DNA of 64,000 bases from Mucilaginibacter flavidus (GTDB taxonomy: Bacteria; Bacteroidota; Bacteroidia; Sphingobacteriales; Sphingobacteriaceae), in contig NZ_JAMXOE010000017.1 of assembly GCF_024055575.1 (NCBI RefSeq), forward strand, positions 62,001 to 126,000, in the 5' to 3' direction. The notes beneath the pieces are model-generated. The model was not told the origin of the DNA, did no database searches, and saw nothing but the letters and a program-made list of their open reading frames with translations. Shown here piece after piece: positions 15,075 to 23,000 of the stretch. Made by a program: the position numbers and the translations under genes. Each line of letters starts with the position of its first letter. The stretch's first letter is position 1.

Positions 15075-16253
15075 CTATTGGATCACTGTCACGTCAAAAG
15101 TAATGTTGCCGATAGCGCGCAGCGTAGCATCAGCGTTTACAAAACCAACATTAATAGTATTAGTGGCTGTTACCCGCGACCAGGCAATAGAAATACCCTG
15201 GGGTAATGCTGTTCGCGGATTAACAATCACCGTTGCGTTAACAGTAGCGCCGGTTACAGTCACACTCTCTACTTGCGTCGGAGAACCATACGCAAATGTT
15301 GAATTATCATTAATGTTAAAACTGGTTTTGATCATATTGGTCAGCACTGTACCTGCGCTTCCAAGTTTATAAGTGCCGCCAACATCCAGTTTTGCAGTTG
15401 GGGTGGTGGTTGCGACACCAACATTTCCGCTGCCGTCAATACGCATACGTTCGTTGGCGCCAACGCCACCGGTGAAAAATGTTAAGTTTTTGCCCGCAGT
15501 ACCATTACCGATGGCGAAATCGTTACCGGTGGAGTATAGATATCCATTACTTGCGCCGCCAATCACACCTGTTCCGGTATATCCGCTTGAGTTAATACCC
15601 AAATCCACATAATTCACTAATTCAGTGGCTGCGTCATTACTGGCCACCACATCCGAACTAGCGCTGGCAGTAGCAGCCTTGTTTTGGATATTTAATTGCA
15701 GGTAATTGTCAATATAGCCTTTACCGGAGATCACGTTAAAGGATGTATTAGGATTGGAAGAAGAACCGGCGTCTACAAGGAATTTCTCGCGGGGCGTGCC
15801 GGCAGTAAATACAGGGGCAGTGCCAACGGCAACATTACCTGCGCTATCAACCAAAAAGCGTTGTGTGTTATTGGTACGCACTTTAAAACTCACGTTATCC
15901 GTTGTGCCTAAAAAACTGGTATTTGGATTTGTCGCGCCGTTGCCGGCTAAACTCCAATTGGTACCGGCACTTGCCGCCAGCAGCACCCAAGCGGCAGTTG
16001 TGCCGTTATAGTAATAAAACCCCTTGGTAGCATCTGTTTGGTAAACCAGTAAGCCGTCCGGAGGGGTAGTAACAGCAGTACGCTGGGCCTGGGTCATCCT
16101 CGGTGCTAAAAACCCTTTTAAAACAGATTTGACGTCCAGTACCGAAGATGTATTACCGGTAGTATACGTCGCATCATCTGTAATAACCACTGTTTGCGAA
16201 AAGACCTGGCTGCAAAAACTAAAAAAAACAAACAAGCTAAAAAGATTTTTCAT
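15075..16253 (-). CDS. Secreted surface / tail-fibre-like protein
   Basis: A 392-residue exported protein with a signal peptide ending SQVFSQ. It carries the Bacteroidota surface-protein pattern KGFLAPRMTQAQRTAV, PDGLLVYQTDATKGFYYYNG, AAWVLL. This is followed by tail-fibre-like repeats (FLGTTDNVSFKVRTNN, ERMRIDGSGNVGV, PTAKLDVGGTYKLG) and a C-terminal strand-rich cap. It is the first gene of the five-gene operon; a 770-base spacer with no genes lies upstream. No phage gene is near, so the tail-fibre similarity probably reflects a shared trimeric fold for display at the cell surface. The ligand is unknown. Confidence 0.8.
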   Translation of the reverse strand: MKNLFSLFVFFSFCSQVFSQTVVITDDATYTTGNTSSVLDVKSVLKGFLAPRMTQAQRTAVTTPPDGLLVYQTDATKGFYYYNGTTAAWVLLAASAGTNWSLAGNGATNPNTSFLGTTDNVSFKVRTNNTQRFLVDSAGNVAVGTAPVFTAGTPREKFLVDAGSSSNPNTSFNVISGKGYIDNYLQLNIQNKAATASASSDVVASNDAATELVNYVDLGINSSGYTGTGVIGGASNGYLYSTGNDFAIGNGTAGKNLTFFTGGVGANERMRIDGSGNVGVATTTPTAKLDVGGTYKLGSAGTVLTNMIKTSFNINDNSTFAYGSPTQVESVTVTGATVNATVIVNPRTALPQGISIAWSRVTATNTINVGFVNADATLRAIGNITFDVTVIQ

Positions 16254-17027
16254 ATTCTTTATAGATTAATAGAAGTTAAAATAATCATAATGAAATACGC
16301 ATAGCATTAAACAATTGATTATCAAATTATTATCGGTGCGGGAGGTACGTGCAAATGCACTGTTAAATACGATTATGAAAGTAATTGCTATAAAAAATTC
16401 AATTAATCCTTTTCATAAATCGTAAGTTTTCATTAAGGCATTCACCACGTTTTCAGGTCACTCAATCCCTTTTACGTAAACCGGCCAGATAAGTTGGTAT
16501 TTTCGTCACTTTTTTTTCGATTTTTGTAACTATTTTAATCTTCTGACGGAAATTATAATTTCACAAAAATGGCTTTACTTTACGGAGAGTTATTTTTGTT
16601 ATTCAATAGCCGTATCACATATGTCGCCGGCCAAAAGCAGGAAGTATCAAAAGTGTATGAAAATTAAGGATATGGCAACCAATTGCTGCAATTTTAAATA
16701 AGCAAAGCTTTTATATTGAAGGGCAATAAAGCGCTGTTTGGTAAAGATGTTCGGTTATTACCAGCCTTTTTTACTAAGGGCGAGGTTGTAGTTACCCGTT
16801 CCGCCGCCAGTGTCAAGATACGTGCCAGATGGGTGAAGATTTAAAAAATATAATAAACGACCTGCAATATACGAGTCGGCCAGTCAGGTAGTATTATAGG
16901 TTTTACCAATGATGTCGTATACTGGTTTCATTGGATGATAAACGCAATATATTGATGTTTAATTAACATCACCAATAATCACAAAAATATGATATTACAG
17001 ACATGTGATATCCAACGCCTAAGTCAA
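16254..17027. other. 774-base spacer with no clear gene
   Basis: No supported coding sequence. Nearest the five-gene operon is an AT-rich promoter region with one short palindrome, GTGCAAATGCAC at 16349-16360, about 96 bases upstream of the surface-protein start. Between about 16569 and 16920 on the plus strand, codon-like stretches are broken by several stops and frame changes, which could be a heavily decayed gene, but I cannot name a family. The remainder is AT-rich spacer. Confidence 0.45.
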
Positions 17028-17414
17028 CTATTCCCCCTTCAACACCGATAAAATATTCCCGGCAGGGTCTTTAAACCAGGCGATATCCGGACCATAACCG
17101 TTGCCGCGCATAATTCCTTTTTCGTCAGTTTTTATTTGCCCGAAATCGTATTGCTCAAATTTAATCCCCTTGGCTATAAGCCCATCAACTGCTTTATCCA
17201 CATCGTCAACATTAAAATTGAGGATGGTAAATGTTGCCGGCTCATGATTGGGTTTGGGGTAAACAATAATTTTGGTACCGCCCGCTATAAGCAAGGTCAT
17301 TATCCCCATTTCATTTTCGGAAATCTCAATACCAAGCGTGTCATTATAAAATTCTTTAGCCTTTTGCATATCGTTTACCGAAAAACCGCTGTATCCTTTG
17401 GTGTTTTTAAACAT
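17028..17414 (-). CDS. VOC family protein (glyoxalase/bleomycin-resistance fold)
   Basis: A 128-residue protein with the two-module VOC fold: [24 protein letters not shown] in the first module and [21 protein letters not shown] with ... [16 protein letters not shown] in the second. Such proteins bind divalent metals and act on small molecules; the substrate cannot be read from the sequence. Length is typical. It stands alone on the minus strand beside a decayed gene. The start at 17414 gives the usual [16 protein letters not shown] beginning. Confidence 0.88.
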   Translation of the reverse strand: MFKNTKGYSGFSVNDMQKAKEFYNDTLGIEISENEMGIMTLLIAGGTKIIVYPKPNHEPATFTILNFNVDDVDKAVDGLIAKGIKFEQYDFGQIKTDEKGIMRGNGYGPDIAWFKDPAGNILSVLKGE

Positions 17415-17438
17415 AATTTAATTGGTTTATGAGGGTGT

Positions 17439-17641
17439 TCATTTACCCCTGGTTTTAAATGATAATCCTTCGGCAGTTAATGCCTCCAGCAATTTGGGCA
17501 TCGAGGCCGGACCCATCCAGTGAAATTATAAAATATCAGCTTTGGCAAATTCCGAAAGCTGCTTCACCGTTTTTATCCCATGCTTTTGTAATATTTGTGG
17601 CCATTCTCGCAGATTCTCAAGTTTTTATTTTCATTTGCCAT
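17439..17641 (-). pseudogene. Decayed RNA-polymerase-alpha-CTD-like gene
   Basis: Translating the minus strand from ATG at 17641 gives MANENKNLRICENGHKYYKS, the start of the small Bacteroidota proteins with a Cys/His N-terminus and an alpha-CTD-like helix-hairpin-helix module. The frame then meets a stop. In a shifted frame the text resumes as HGIKTVKQLSEFAKADIL, stop, FHWMGPASMPKLLEALTAEG, ending at 17439. Compared with what I remember of the intact family (about 90-100 residues), the middle (about 30-40 residues) is missing, one frameshift joins the pieces and one in-frame stop interrupts the second. The open frame on the plus strand (17459-17734) is its shadow. Loss of function is near certain if the family call is right. 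Confidence 0.7.
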
Positions 17642-17828
17642 CGTATTTCCATTGAATATAAACAAATCTACAAGTCTAAAACTACCGCCCAAGGGTGCAA
17701 ACACGCCAATTTACTATACAAATTGTGCCATTAATTTGTTTTAATTCGTTCAAAACAAGTTAACTAAGCATTAATATGCCGTGTTTGGCTAATTACTATT
17801 TTATTAATGATACCTTTATTGCATTACA

Positions 17829-18176
17829 ATGGAAGAAAGAAAATACTTAACTACCTGGAAAAGGTACATCCCCGTTATCCGTTTGCACTTAAAAAGAAGT
17901 CTTAACGAAGAACAGCAATTTAAGCTGAATATCACTGACTTTGAATCAGCCGGCGACCGCGGTAAATCGGGCTATACCTTTAACATAGCTTTAGAAAACG
18001 GAAAGGTCACCAACAATATCAGCGGCTCGGCTGTAGCCCGCGATTTGTACGAGGCTCTTAAAGCTGATGAAGCTATAAAAGCCATGCTTCAAAATAAAAG
18101 CATCAAAATCAGTGTAGGCAAATCTTTCATGTTGTCGATAAAAACAACCCACATTTCGGCTTATAAGGAAGTTTAG
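17829..18176 (+). CDS. Conserved small hypothetical protein, 115 aa
   Basis: I do not recognise a named family. The 115-residue protein is soluble and charged, with Lys-rich ends. It contains a beta-rich middle (QQFKLNITDFESAGDRGKSGY and TFNIALENGKVTNN) and a C-terminal helix-strand pair (LYEALKADEAIKAML, SIKISVGKSFMLSIKTTH). There is no signal peptide or membrane segment. Its neighbour downstream is ferritin (134 bases, same strand), but the spacing suggests separate promoters. Confidence 0.7.
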   Translation: MEERKYLTTWKRYIPVIRLHLKRSLNEEQQFKLNITDFESAGDRGKSGYTFNIALENGKVTNNISGSAVARDLYEALKADEAIKAMLQNKSIKISVGKSFMLSIKTTHISAYKEV

Positions 18177-18310
18177 CTCATACAACTTCGTGTTATTTCT
18201 GCGGGATACAACAGGTATCCTGCTTCTGTTTGCAAAAAATATTCTTGCATATCTCGCTGTTCCGTAAACTTTTTTGCACCAGGTTGGTTTAGTGGATAAA
18301 TCTATCTGAC

Positions 18311-18862
18311 ATGAACACCAATCGACTATCCGACTCGCTTGCAAAAGCCCTTAACGACCAAATGACCAACGAGGCGCATAACGCCCAGATTTACCTGAGC
18401 TACGCAGCATGGGCCAGCGATAAAGGCTATGATGGCATTGCCAATTTCCTGTTCCGCCACTCGAACGAGGAGCGCAACCATATGATGAAATTTTTGGAAT
18501 ACATTTTAAAGCGCGGCGGAAAGGTTGTTGTAACAGCCATACCCGAACCCGGGCCTGATCCTAAAAGCGTAAACGATTGTTTTGAAAAAGTATTTACCTC
18601 GGAAGTGGAGAATACTACCAGGATCTACAACATTGTAGATATGAGCCTGCAACAAAAAGACTGGGCAACCTGGAACTTTATGCAATGGTTTGTGAAAGAA
18701 CAAACCGAAGAAGAAACCATGGCGCTTGATTTACTCGGCAAAATCAAAAAAGCCGGCGGTGCAAATGCCGATGACGACGCGCTTTACAATCTTGATAAGG
18801 ATTTGGGTACAACTCCTGACGATGCAGTATTGGCACAGGATACAACTGTTGAAAAACCGTAG
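18311..18862 (+). CDS. Ferritin (non-haem, FtnA-like)
   Basis: A 183-residue ferritin that oxidises and stores iron inside a 24-subunit shell. The ferroxidase ligands are visible: Glu21 in MTNEAHNAQIYLSY, Glu53/Glu54 and His57 in SNEERNHMMKF, and a later EQTEEE pair in helix D. The four helices are complete, followed by an acidic C-terminal tail of about 25 residues that is longer than in many bacterial ferritins. The start gives the family's MNTNRLSDSLAKALNDQM. It converges on the GH30-like gene with a short hairpin between. Confidence 0.93.
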   Translation: MNTNRLSDSLAKALNDQMTNEAHNAQIYLSYAAWASDKGYDGIANFLFRHSNEERNHMMKFLEYILKRGGKVVVTAIPEPGPDPKSVNDCFEKVFTSEVENTTRIYNIVDMSLQQKDWATWNFMQWFVKEQTEEETMALDLLGKIKKAGGANADDDALYNLDKDLGTTPDDAVLAQDTTVEKP

Positions 18863-18872
18863 TTTTAATTCG

Positions 18873-18925
18873 AGAGTCGAAAGTCTTAACTCAGATTTCT
18901 CTTTCAACCTAAGACTTTCGACTTT
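18873..18925. repeat. Hairpin of GTCGAAAGTCTTA words between convergent genes
   Basis: GTCGAAAGTCTTA (18876-18888) pairs with TAAGACTTTCGAC (18910-18922). This 13-bp stem separates the convergent ferritin and GH30-like genes, so it could serve as a two-way terminator. Its phrase is reiterated inside each arm, like the other word repeats. Confidence 0.7.
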
Positions 18926-18935
18926 GGGCTTAAGA

Positions 18936-20906
18936 TTACTTACTTATAAGGGTCACATAACTCGTGGCCGGCATTTTAAATTCTGCCGCGCCATTTTTTA
19001 TTTTCACGCTGCCTTGTTTCATGCTTGTCTCTTTGTTTGTTGTGTAAACGTTTAGCTCTTTTACACCCGCGGGAAGGCCTGTTAAAGTCACCTTACGTTT
19101 CGAGCCGTTATTAACCAAATGGATGGCGTACGCCCCTTTGCTATTATCACCCAAAGCTGCGCACGAAACATCTGCTTTGCTGCTTGTTATCGGCATAGCA
19201 CACAGTCCTTTTGGTGTTATTGATAGCTGCTTAAGGTTCCAGAAACGTTGACCGGGGTGCAATGGCTCGTTATTACCAAAAATCCCGCCTCCTATTAACG
19301 GCGAATAGTCCGACGTTAGCTGCCACTGTAATATAGATGCGGGCTGGCAAATGGCCAGCATGCGGGTATACAGGTTTATTTCTTCCAGCGCATAGGTTGG
19401 TTCCTGGAAAATATCCGGGTAGTTCCAGGCTGCGGCATCTATACTGCCCTCGCCAACTAATAATGGAACGCCAAGTTTGGTGGCAGCATCAGCCCATTTT
19501 TGCAATATCGGTGTATCCCAGCCACGCCACGAGTGGAATGATATGGCACCAATGTATTGCTTAGCATCCGGGTCGTTCAAAGCAGGGTCGATGAAAGTAT
19601 AAGTTGTAGCATCGGAGTTATCGCCCAGCAGCATTTTTGTTTTTACGCCATGCGCAGCAAAATAAGCACCGCAGCCTTTTATAAAGTCAACATGCTCCTG
19701 CGCGGTTACCCTAACATTTATGCCCAAATCCGACTCGTTGAACGAAAATAGCTTTGGTTCGGTGCCATATTTATTTTTCAGGTAAATAATATAGTCGGCT
19801 ATGGATTTGTAAATCGCTTCCATGTTATCTTTATTCAGTTTATTGCCCCAAATACCATTAACCGGGCGAAAATTGAGCTTACCCTCGGCTGCCCAGTCTG
19901 GCGGAAACCACGCTGAAAGAATTACCGGGATGCCCAGGCTGTCCAGCCGATGTGCCATTTCCATAGCTTTTCTTACAGCAGGATGAATTTTACCGGAGTC
20001 GGCAACCAGTGTTGGGTCAGCATCAAGTTTTGGCTGCCAAAAACGCCAGGGCATCTCTGCACGTCCCCATGCTACACGCAGGTTTTGAAGCGAATAATCA
20101 ATAACTTGCGGGTCGTTTTTGGGGTTTTGCAAGCGAAAGTTACCGCCCAATCCTTCAAGCGCCCGGCCTTGTTGCGTGGTATTTATCGCAATTGCAACCG
20201 GGGTCTTGTCAATTTCACCCGAGGCTCTTATTTCAAAATCCTTTTCAACGGTTTCACCATTTTTTATTTCGCCGAGTTTTAACGGGATAAATAGCGTTAG
20301 CTTATTTTGCCCTTTTACATTTTCAGTTCGTACCATCAATAGCGATTTTTCGCTGGGCTTCACGCTAAATTTCCGGGTCGTCGTTTCCAGCTCCAGCTTT
20401 TTTGCGTTATCATCATATTCGGCAGGGCTGGCCTTAACAAAGCGGTCAAGTTCAGGTTTGTCGCCACCTGAATAACGCAGGTCGCCGTTTAAAAATTCAT
20501 TGGGTAGGGCTATCACGAAATAGACACCCTGCAGAATGGTGTCCTTATGTGCGGTTAATCGAACGGTTACTTTTATCTTCCCGCTGCCGTTGTCTTTTAC
20601 ATTTTCCGTAAAATGCAAGCTATCTATACTGGTGGTTACTTCCTGCTCATCGTCGTTTACGCGTTTGTAGTGGGGCTGCTGCTTTTCTTTTGCAGTTGAT
20701 GCTGCGTGTTTCCTGTCGGTGCTTACCACCCGCAGGCTGGTTTCAAAATCAAATAGTTGCCCGCTTTTGCGGATGCCTGTTATGTTGCCCCAGGGCTCAA
20801 CCTCAGCCTGGCTATAGGCATTTTTTACAGATGCCATTAATGATATGATTATCGCCAATAAAAATACAGGCCTTGTTCTTTTAGAATTATTAAGGATGTT
20901 TCTCAA
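18936..20906 (-). CDS. Exported clan-A glycoside hydrolase, GH30-like
   Basis: A 656-residue exported enzyme. A signal segment (FLLAIIISLMASVKNAYSQ) is followed by an N-terminal beta-domain of about 200 residues, then a (beta/alpha)8 barrel from about residue 235 (INTTQQGRALEGLGGNFRL). The catalytic pair of a retaining clan-A enzyme is visible: SFNESDLG (acid/base Glu391) and LVGEGSID (nucleophile Glu486). The C-terminal strands complete the side beta-domain of GH30-type enzymes. GH30 is my best family but GH39-like or a related clan-A subfamily is possible; the substrate (xylan, glucan or other) is not readable. It lies next to a GH20 gene and may work with it in glycan breakdown. Confidence 0.78.
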   Translation of the reverse strand: MRNILNNSKRTRPVFLLAIIISLMASVKNAYSQAEVEPWGNITGIRKSGQLFDFETSLRVVSTDRKHAASTAKEKQQPHYKRVNDDEQEVTTSIDSLHFTENVKDNGSGKIKVTVRLTAHKDTILQGVYFVIALPNEFLNGDLRYSGGDKPELDRFVKASPAEYDDNAKKLELETTTRKFSVKPSEKSLLMVRTENVKGQNKLTLFIPLKLGEIKNGETVEKDFEIRASGEIDKTPVAIAINTTQQGRALEGLGGNFRLQNPKNDPQVIDYSLQNLRVAWGRAEMPWRFWQPKLDADPTLVADSGKIHPAVRKAMEMAHRLDSLGIPVILSAWFPPDWAAEGKLNFRPVNGIWGNKLNKDNMEAIYKSIADYIIYLKNKYGTEPKLFSFNESDLGINVRVTAQEHVDFIKGCGAYFAAHGVKTKMLLGDNSDATTYTFIDPALNDPDAKQYIGAISFHSWRGWDTPILQKWADAATKLGVPLLVGEGSIDAAAWNYPDIFQEPTYALEEINLYTRMLAICQPASILQWQLTSDYSPLIGGGIFGNNEPLHPGQRFWNLKQLSITPKGLCAMPITSSKADVSCAALGDNSKGAYAIHLVNNGSKRKVTLTGLPAGVKELNVYTTNKETSMKQGSVKIKNGAAEFKMPATSYVTLISK

Positions 20907-21018
20907 AACGCTTCACAATTATTTCAGCTTTAAAAGTAACGCTATTTGAAGCTTAATTGTTAATGATATTGCGGAAATTGATAAGCGGAATTTTGCATCA
21001 TTTGGTGGGATAAAAATA

Positions 21019-21060
21019 ACCACGGAGATATAGAGGAGACACAGAGAGCACGGAGAAAAA
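21019..21060. repeat. Word repeat: CACGGAGATATAGAGGAGACACAG phrase
   Basis: The phrase ACCACGGAGATATAGAGGAG, followed by ACACAGAGAGCACGGAGAAA, repeats CACGGAG/CACAGAG units with small changes. It lies between the GH30-like and GH20 genes. A short opposite phrase (GGCTCTGTGAT) sits about 25 bases on, so it can form a weak hairpin. Phrases of this kind occur in many unrelated genomes, as far as I recall. Confidence 0.55.
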
Positions 21061-21120
21061 ACAATGGCGTGAAATTTTCACCATTAAGGCTCTGTGATAA
21101 AAAATGACCAGGGGGAAATA

Positions 21121-22917
21121 TTATTTTCTCTTTTTACCTTTTGTATGATGCTTTTTAACCCCGGTTTTAGCTTCGCATTTTTTGCTGTGATGCCCGCTAG
21201 CCTTTGATTTATGCCCATGTCCGTGCTTTTTATGCTTCCCGGGCTTCACTACAATCTTTGGTGCAAAATCAACCGGCTCAGGGTGCATGGTTATATCAAA
21301 TGGGTTGAAGTAATAAATACCAGCCTTATCGTACCACGAAAAATTTAGTTTCAGCCTTTCATTAAATGATGTCTCATCTTTACGTGCCGAGTCTGTCCAG
21401 GCTGCTTCCGATAGCGCTGCCAGGCGGGGGAACACCATAAAATCAAGACGCTTTGGCGATTCAACCAGTTCAGTCCACAAATTTGCTTGAACACCAAGTA
21501 TCAGGGGCGATTGAACTACTTCTGCCGGGAATTCCTTGTAAGGAAAATTGTAAACGCCGCCCACCGTACTAAATTGCGTACTGCTCCAACGGCGGCCGGC
21601 GATATGGCTTTTATCCTGTACAAAATCAAAATACATGGGAAGTCTTGGGCACAGTACCACCTGGTATTTTTTCTGCAAGGCCAGCCTTAATTGCGAGGGA
21701 ACATTTTGCCGCCACCAGAATACTATTGTTTTATCAGCGGGTAAGTCAGTTTCCGCGGCCTCATCCCAGCATAAGATTTTGCTGTTCATTTTGCTGACCG
21801 AGTCGGCCATGCGGCGAAAAAAATAGTGTTCCAAATCTGCCAGCGAAGTGAATTTATTCCTGGTAAGCATCTCCGTTATAGCTGGTCGCCCAGCCCACGC
21901 TTGCATACCCAGTGCAACTTCATCACCACCTAAATGAATCATTCCTGCAGGAAATAATGAGTTAGTTTCCTTTAAAATATCCGTCAAAAATTGATAGGTT
22001 TTCTCGTTGGCTGGGTCGAATGTAAAGTTTGGATATTTGGCTACGCTACCACCTGTATATTCGGGATAGGCTTTATTGGCTGCGGTGGCGTGGCCCGGCA
22101 TATCGATTTCAGGAACAACAGTTATAAACCGCTCCGCCGCGTAGGCTACGATTTCCCTAATATCAGCCTGTGTATAATATTTTGCTGGTGCAAGTGTGTC
22201 GGTTTTGTTTCCGATACCACCTACAGTCGTTAACAACGGATATTTTTTTATTTCGATACGCCAACCGTTAACATCAGTTAAGTGCCAGTGAAATTTGTTC
22301 AGCTTATAAAAGGCCATCCAATCCAACAGTTGCTTAACCTTTTCCTTCCCAAAAAAATGGCGCGATTCATCAAGCATAAAGCCCCGCCACTGGTAACGCG
22401 GTGCATCGTTTATTTCAACCGCCGGCAAATTAACTAGTCCCTGTGGCTGAGCGCGTATCAGTTGTAAGAGCGACACTAATCCATAGAAGACGCCTTCGCT
22501 GCTGGCCGAACTAACAGTTATTTTAGTTGATTCTATTTTCAACCTGTACGAGCCGGGCAATTCGTCCCTTTTCAGCAGCTGCAGATCAACGGTTGCTTTG
22601 GTTTCATCCTGGTCAACCGCTATTGGTGTCCCGTTATATTTTTGAAATTCTGTTTGTAAATAATTAGCCTGCGGCAGTAACGAGTTGTCGTTCACCCCAA
22701 TGACAGTGCTGTTGCTTATTGCAAACTGCCCTTCAGCCTTAACAACCGATTTTGGAAGGGGGATAATATTTACATTTTGTGCAGATAGAAAAAACGGGAC
22801 GCTAATTAAAAGGAAAACTAATTTGACGAATTGAGGTGACACGAATTTTAACGAATTACACGAATTTTGGATGACAGTTCTATCTAATGTTTGAGTTCTA
22901 ACTTTCAATAAATTCAT
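21121..22917 (-). CDS. Exported beta-N-acetylhexosaminidase, GH20
   Basis: A 598-residue exported GH20 enzyme that removes terminal GlcNAc or GalNAc from glycans. The catalytic HLGGDEVALG motif (Asp332-Glu333) is present, with WHLTDVNGWRIEIKKYP (210-227) and the small GH20b domain before the barrel (about 50-170). The signal peptide core is residues 31-45, but about 28 extra residues precede it. Residues 17-32 are read from an inserted AATTCGTG word repeat, an unusual way to extend an N-terminus. The last 45 residues are a Lys/His-rich tail (KPGKHKKHGHGHKSK and variants) that is not part of GH20 and could bind metal or anionic polymer. It is transcribed after the GT39-like gene across a word repeat. 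Confidence 0.93.
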   Translation of the reverse strand: MNLLKVRTQTLDRTVIQNSCNSLKFVSPQFVKLVFLLISVPFFLSAQNVNIIPLPKSVVKAEGQFAISNSTVIGVNDNSLLPQANYLQTEFQKYNGTPIAVDQDETKATVDLQLLKRDELPGSYRLKIESTKITVSSASSEGVFYGLVSLLQLIRAQPQGLVNLPAVEINDAPRYQWRGFMLDESRHFFGKEKVKQLLDWMAFYKLNKFHWHLTDVNGWRIEIKKYPLLTTVGGIGNKTDTLAPAKYYTQADIREIVAYAAERFITVVPEIDMPGHATAANKAYPEYTGGSVAKYPNFTFDPANEKTYQFLTDILKETNSLFPAGMIHLGGDEVALGMQAWAGRPAITEMLTRNKFTSLADLEHYFFRRMADSVSKMNSKILCWDEAAETDLPADKTIVFWWRQNVPSQLRLALQKKYQVVLCPRLPMYFDFVQDKSHIAGRRWSSTQFSTVGGVYNFPYKEFPAEVVQSPLILGVQANLWTELVESPKRLDFMVFPRLAALSEAAWTDSARKDETSFNERLKLNFSWYDKAGIYYFNPFDITMHPEPVDFAPKIVVKPGKHKKHGHGHKSKASGHHSKKCEAKTGVKKHHTKGKKRK

Positions 22918-23000
22918 TCTTAATTAGTGGATAATAGTTTTGTTATTCATGCCTGATTAATTCGTGCAATTCGACTTAATTCGTGAAAATTCGTGCTTAA
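22825..23000. repeat. Word repeat AATTCGTG, with one arm inside the GH20 reading frame
   Basis: The phrase ACGAATT (with TTTTAACGAATTACACGAAT variants) occurs at about 22825-22870, and its inverted form AATTCGTG at about 22957-23000, so the two can pair into a long imperfect hairpin. The right cluster runs to the stop codon of the GT39-like gene (TAA on the minus strand at 22997-22999). The left cluster is inside the GH20 gene and encodes its extra N-terminal residues. Confidence 0.75.

Noticed and set aside
15075-16253. Prophage tail-fibre gene
   Set aside because: The repeats look tail-fibre-like, but the gene has a signal peptide, a Bacteroidota surface-protein motif and no phage genes nearby.
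16569-16667. Short plus-strand open frame of 32 codons (MALLYGEL...)
   Set aside because: Too short, with no sense beyond the stop and no family I can name; at most part of a decayed gene.
17459-17734. Plus-strand 91-codon open frame between the VOC and small hypothetical genes
   Set aside because: It is the antisense shadow of the decayed alpha-CTD-like gene, whose translated pieces on the minus strand make sense; the plus frame does not.
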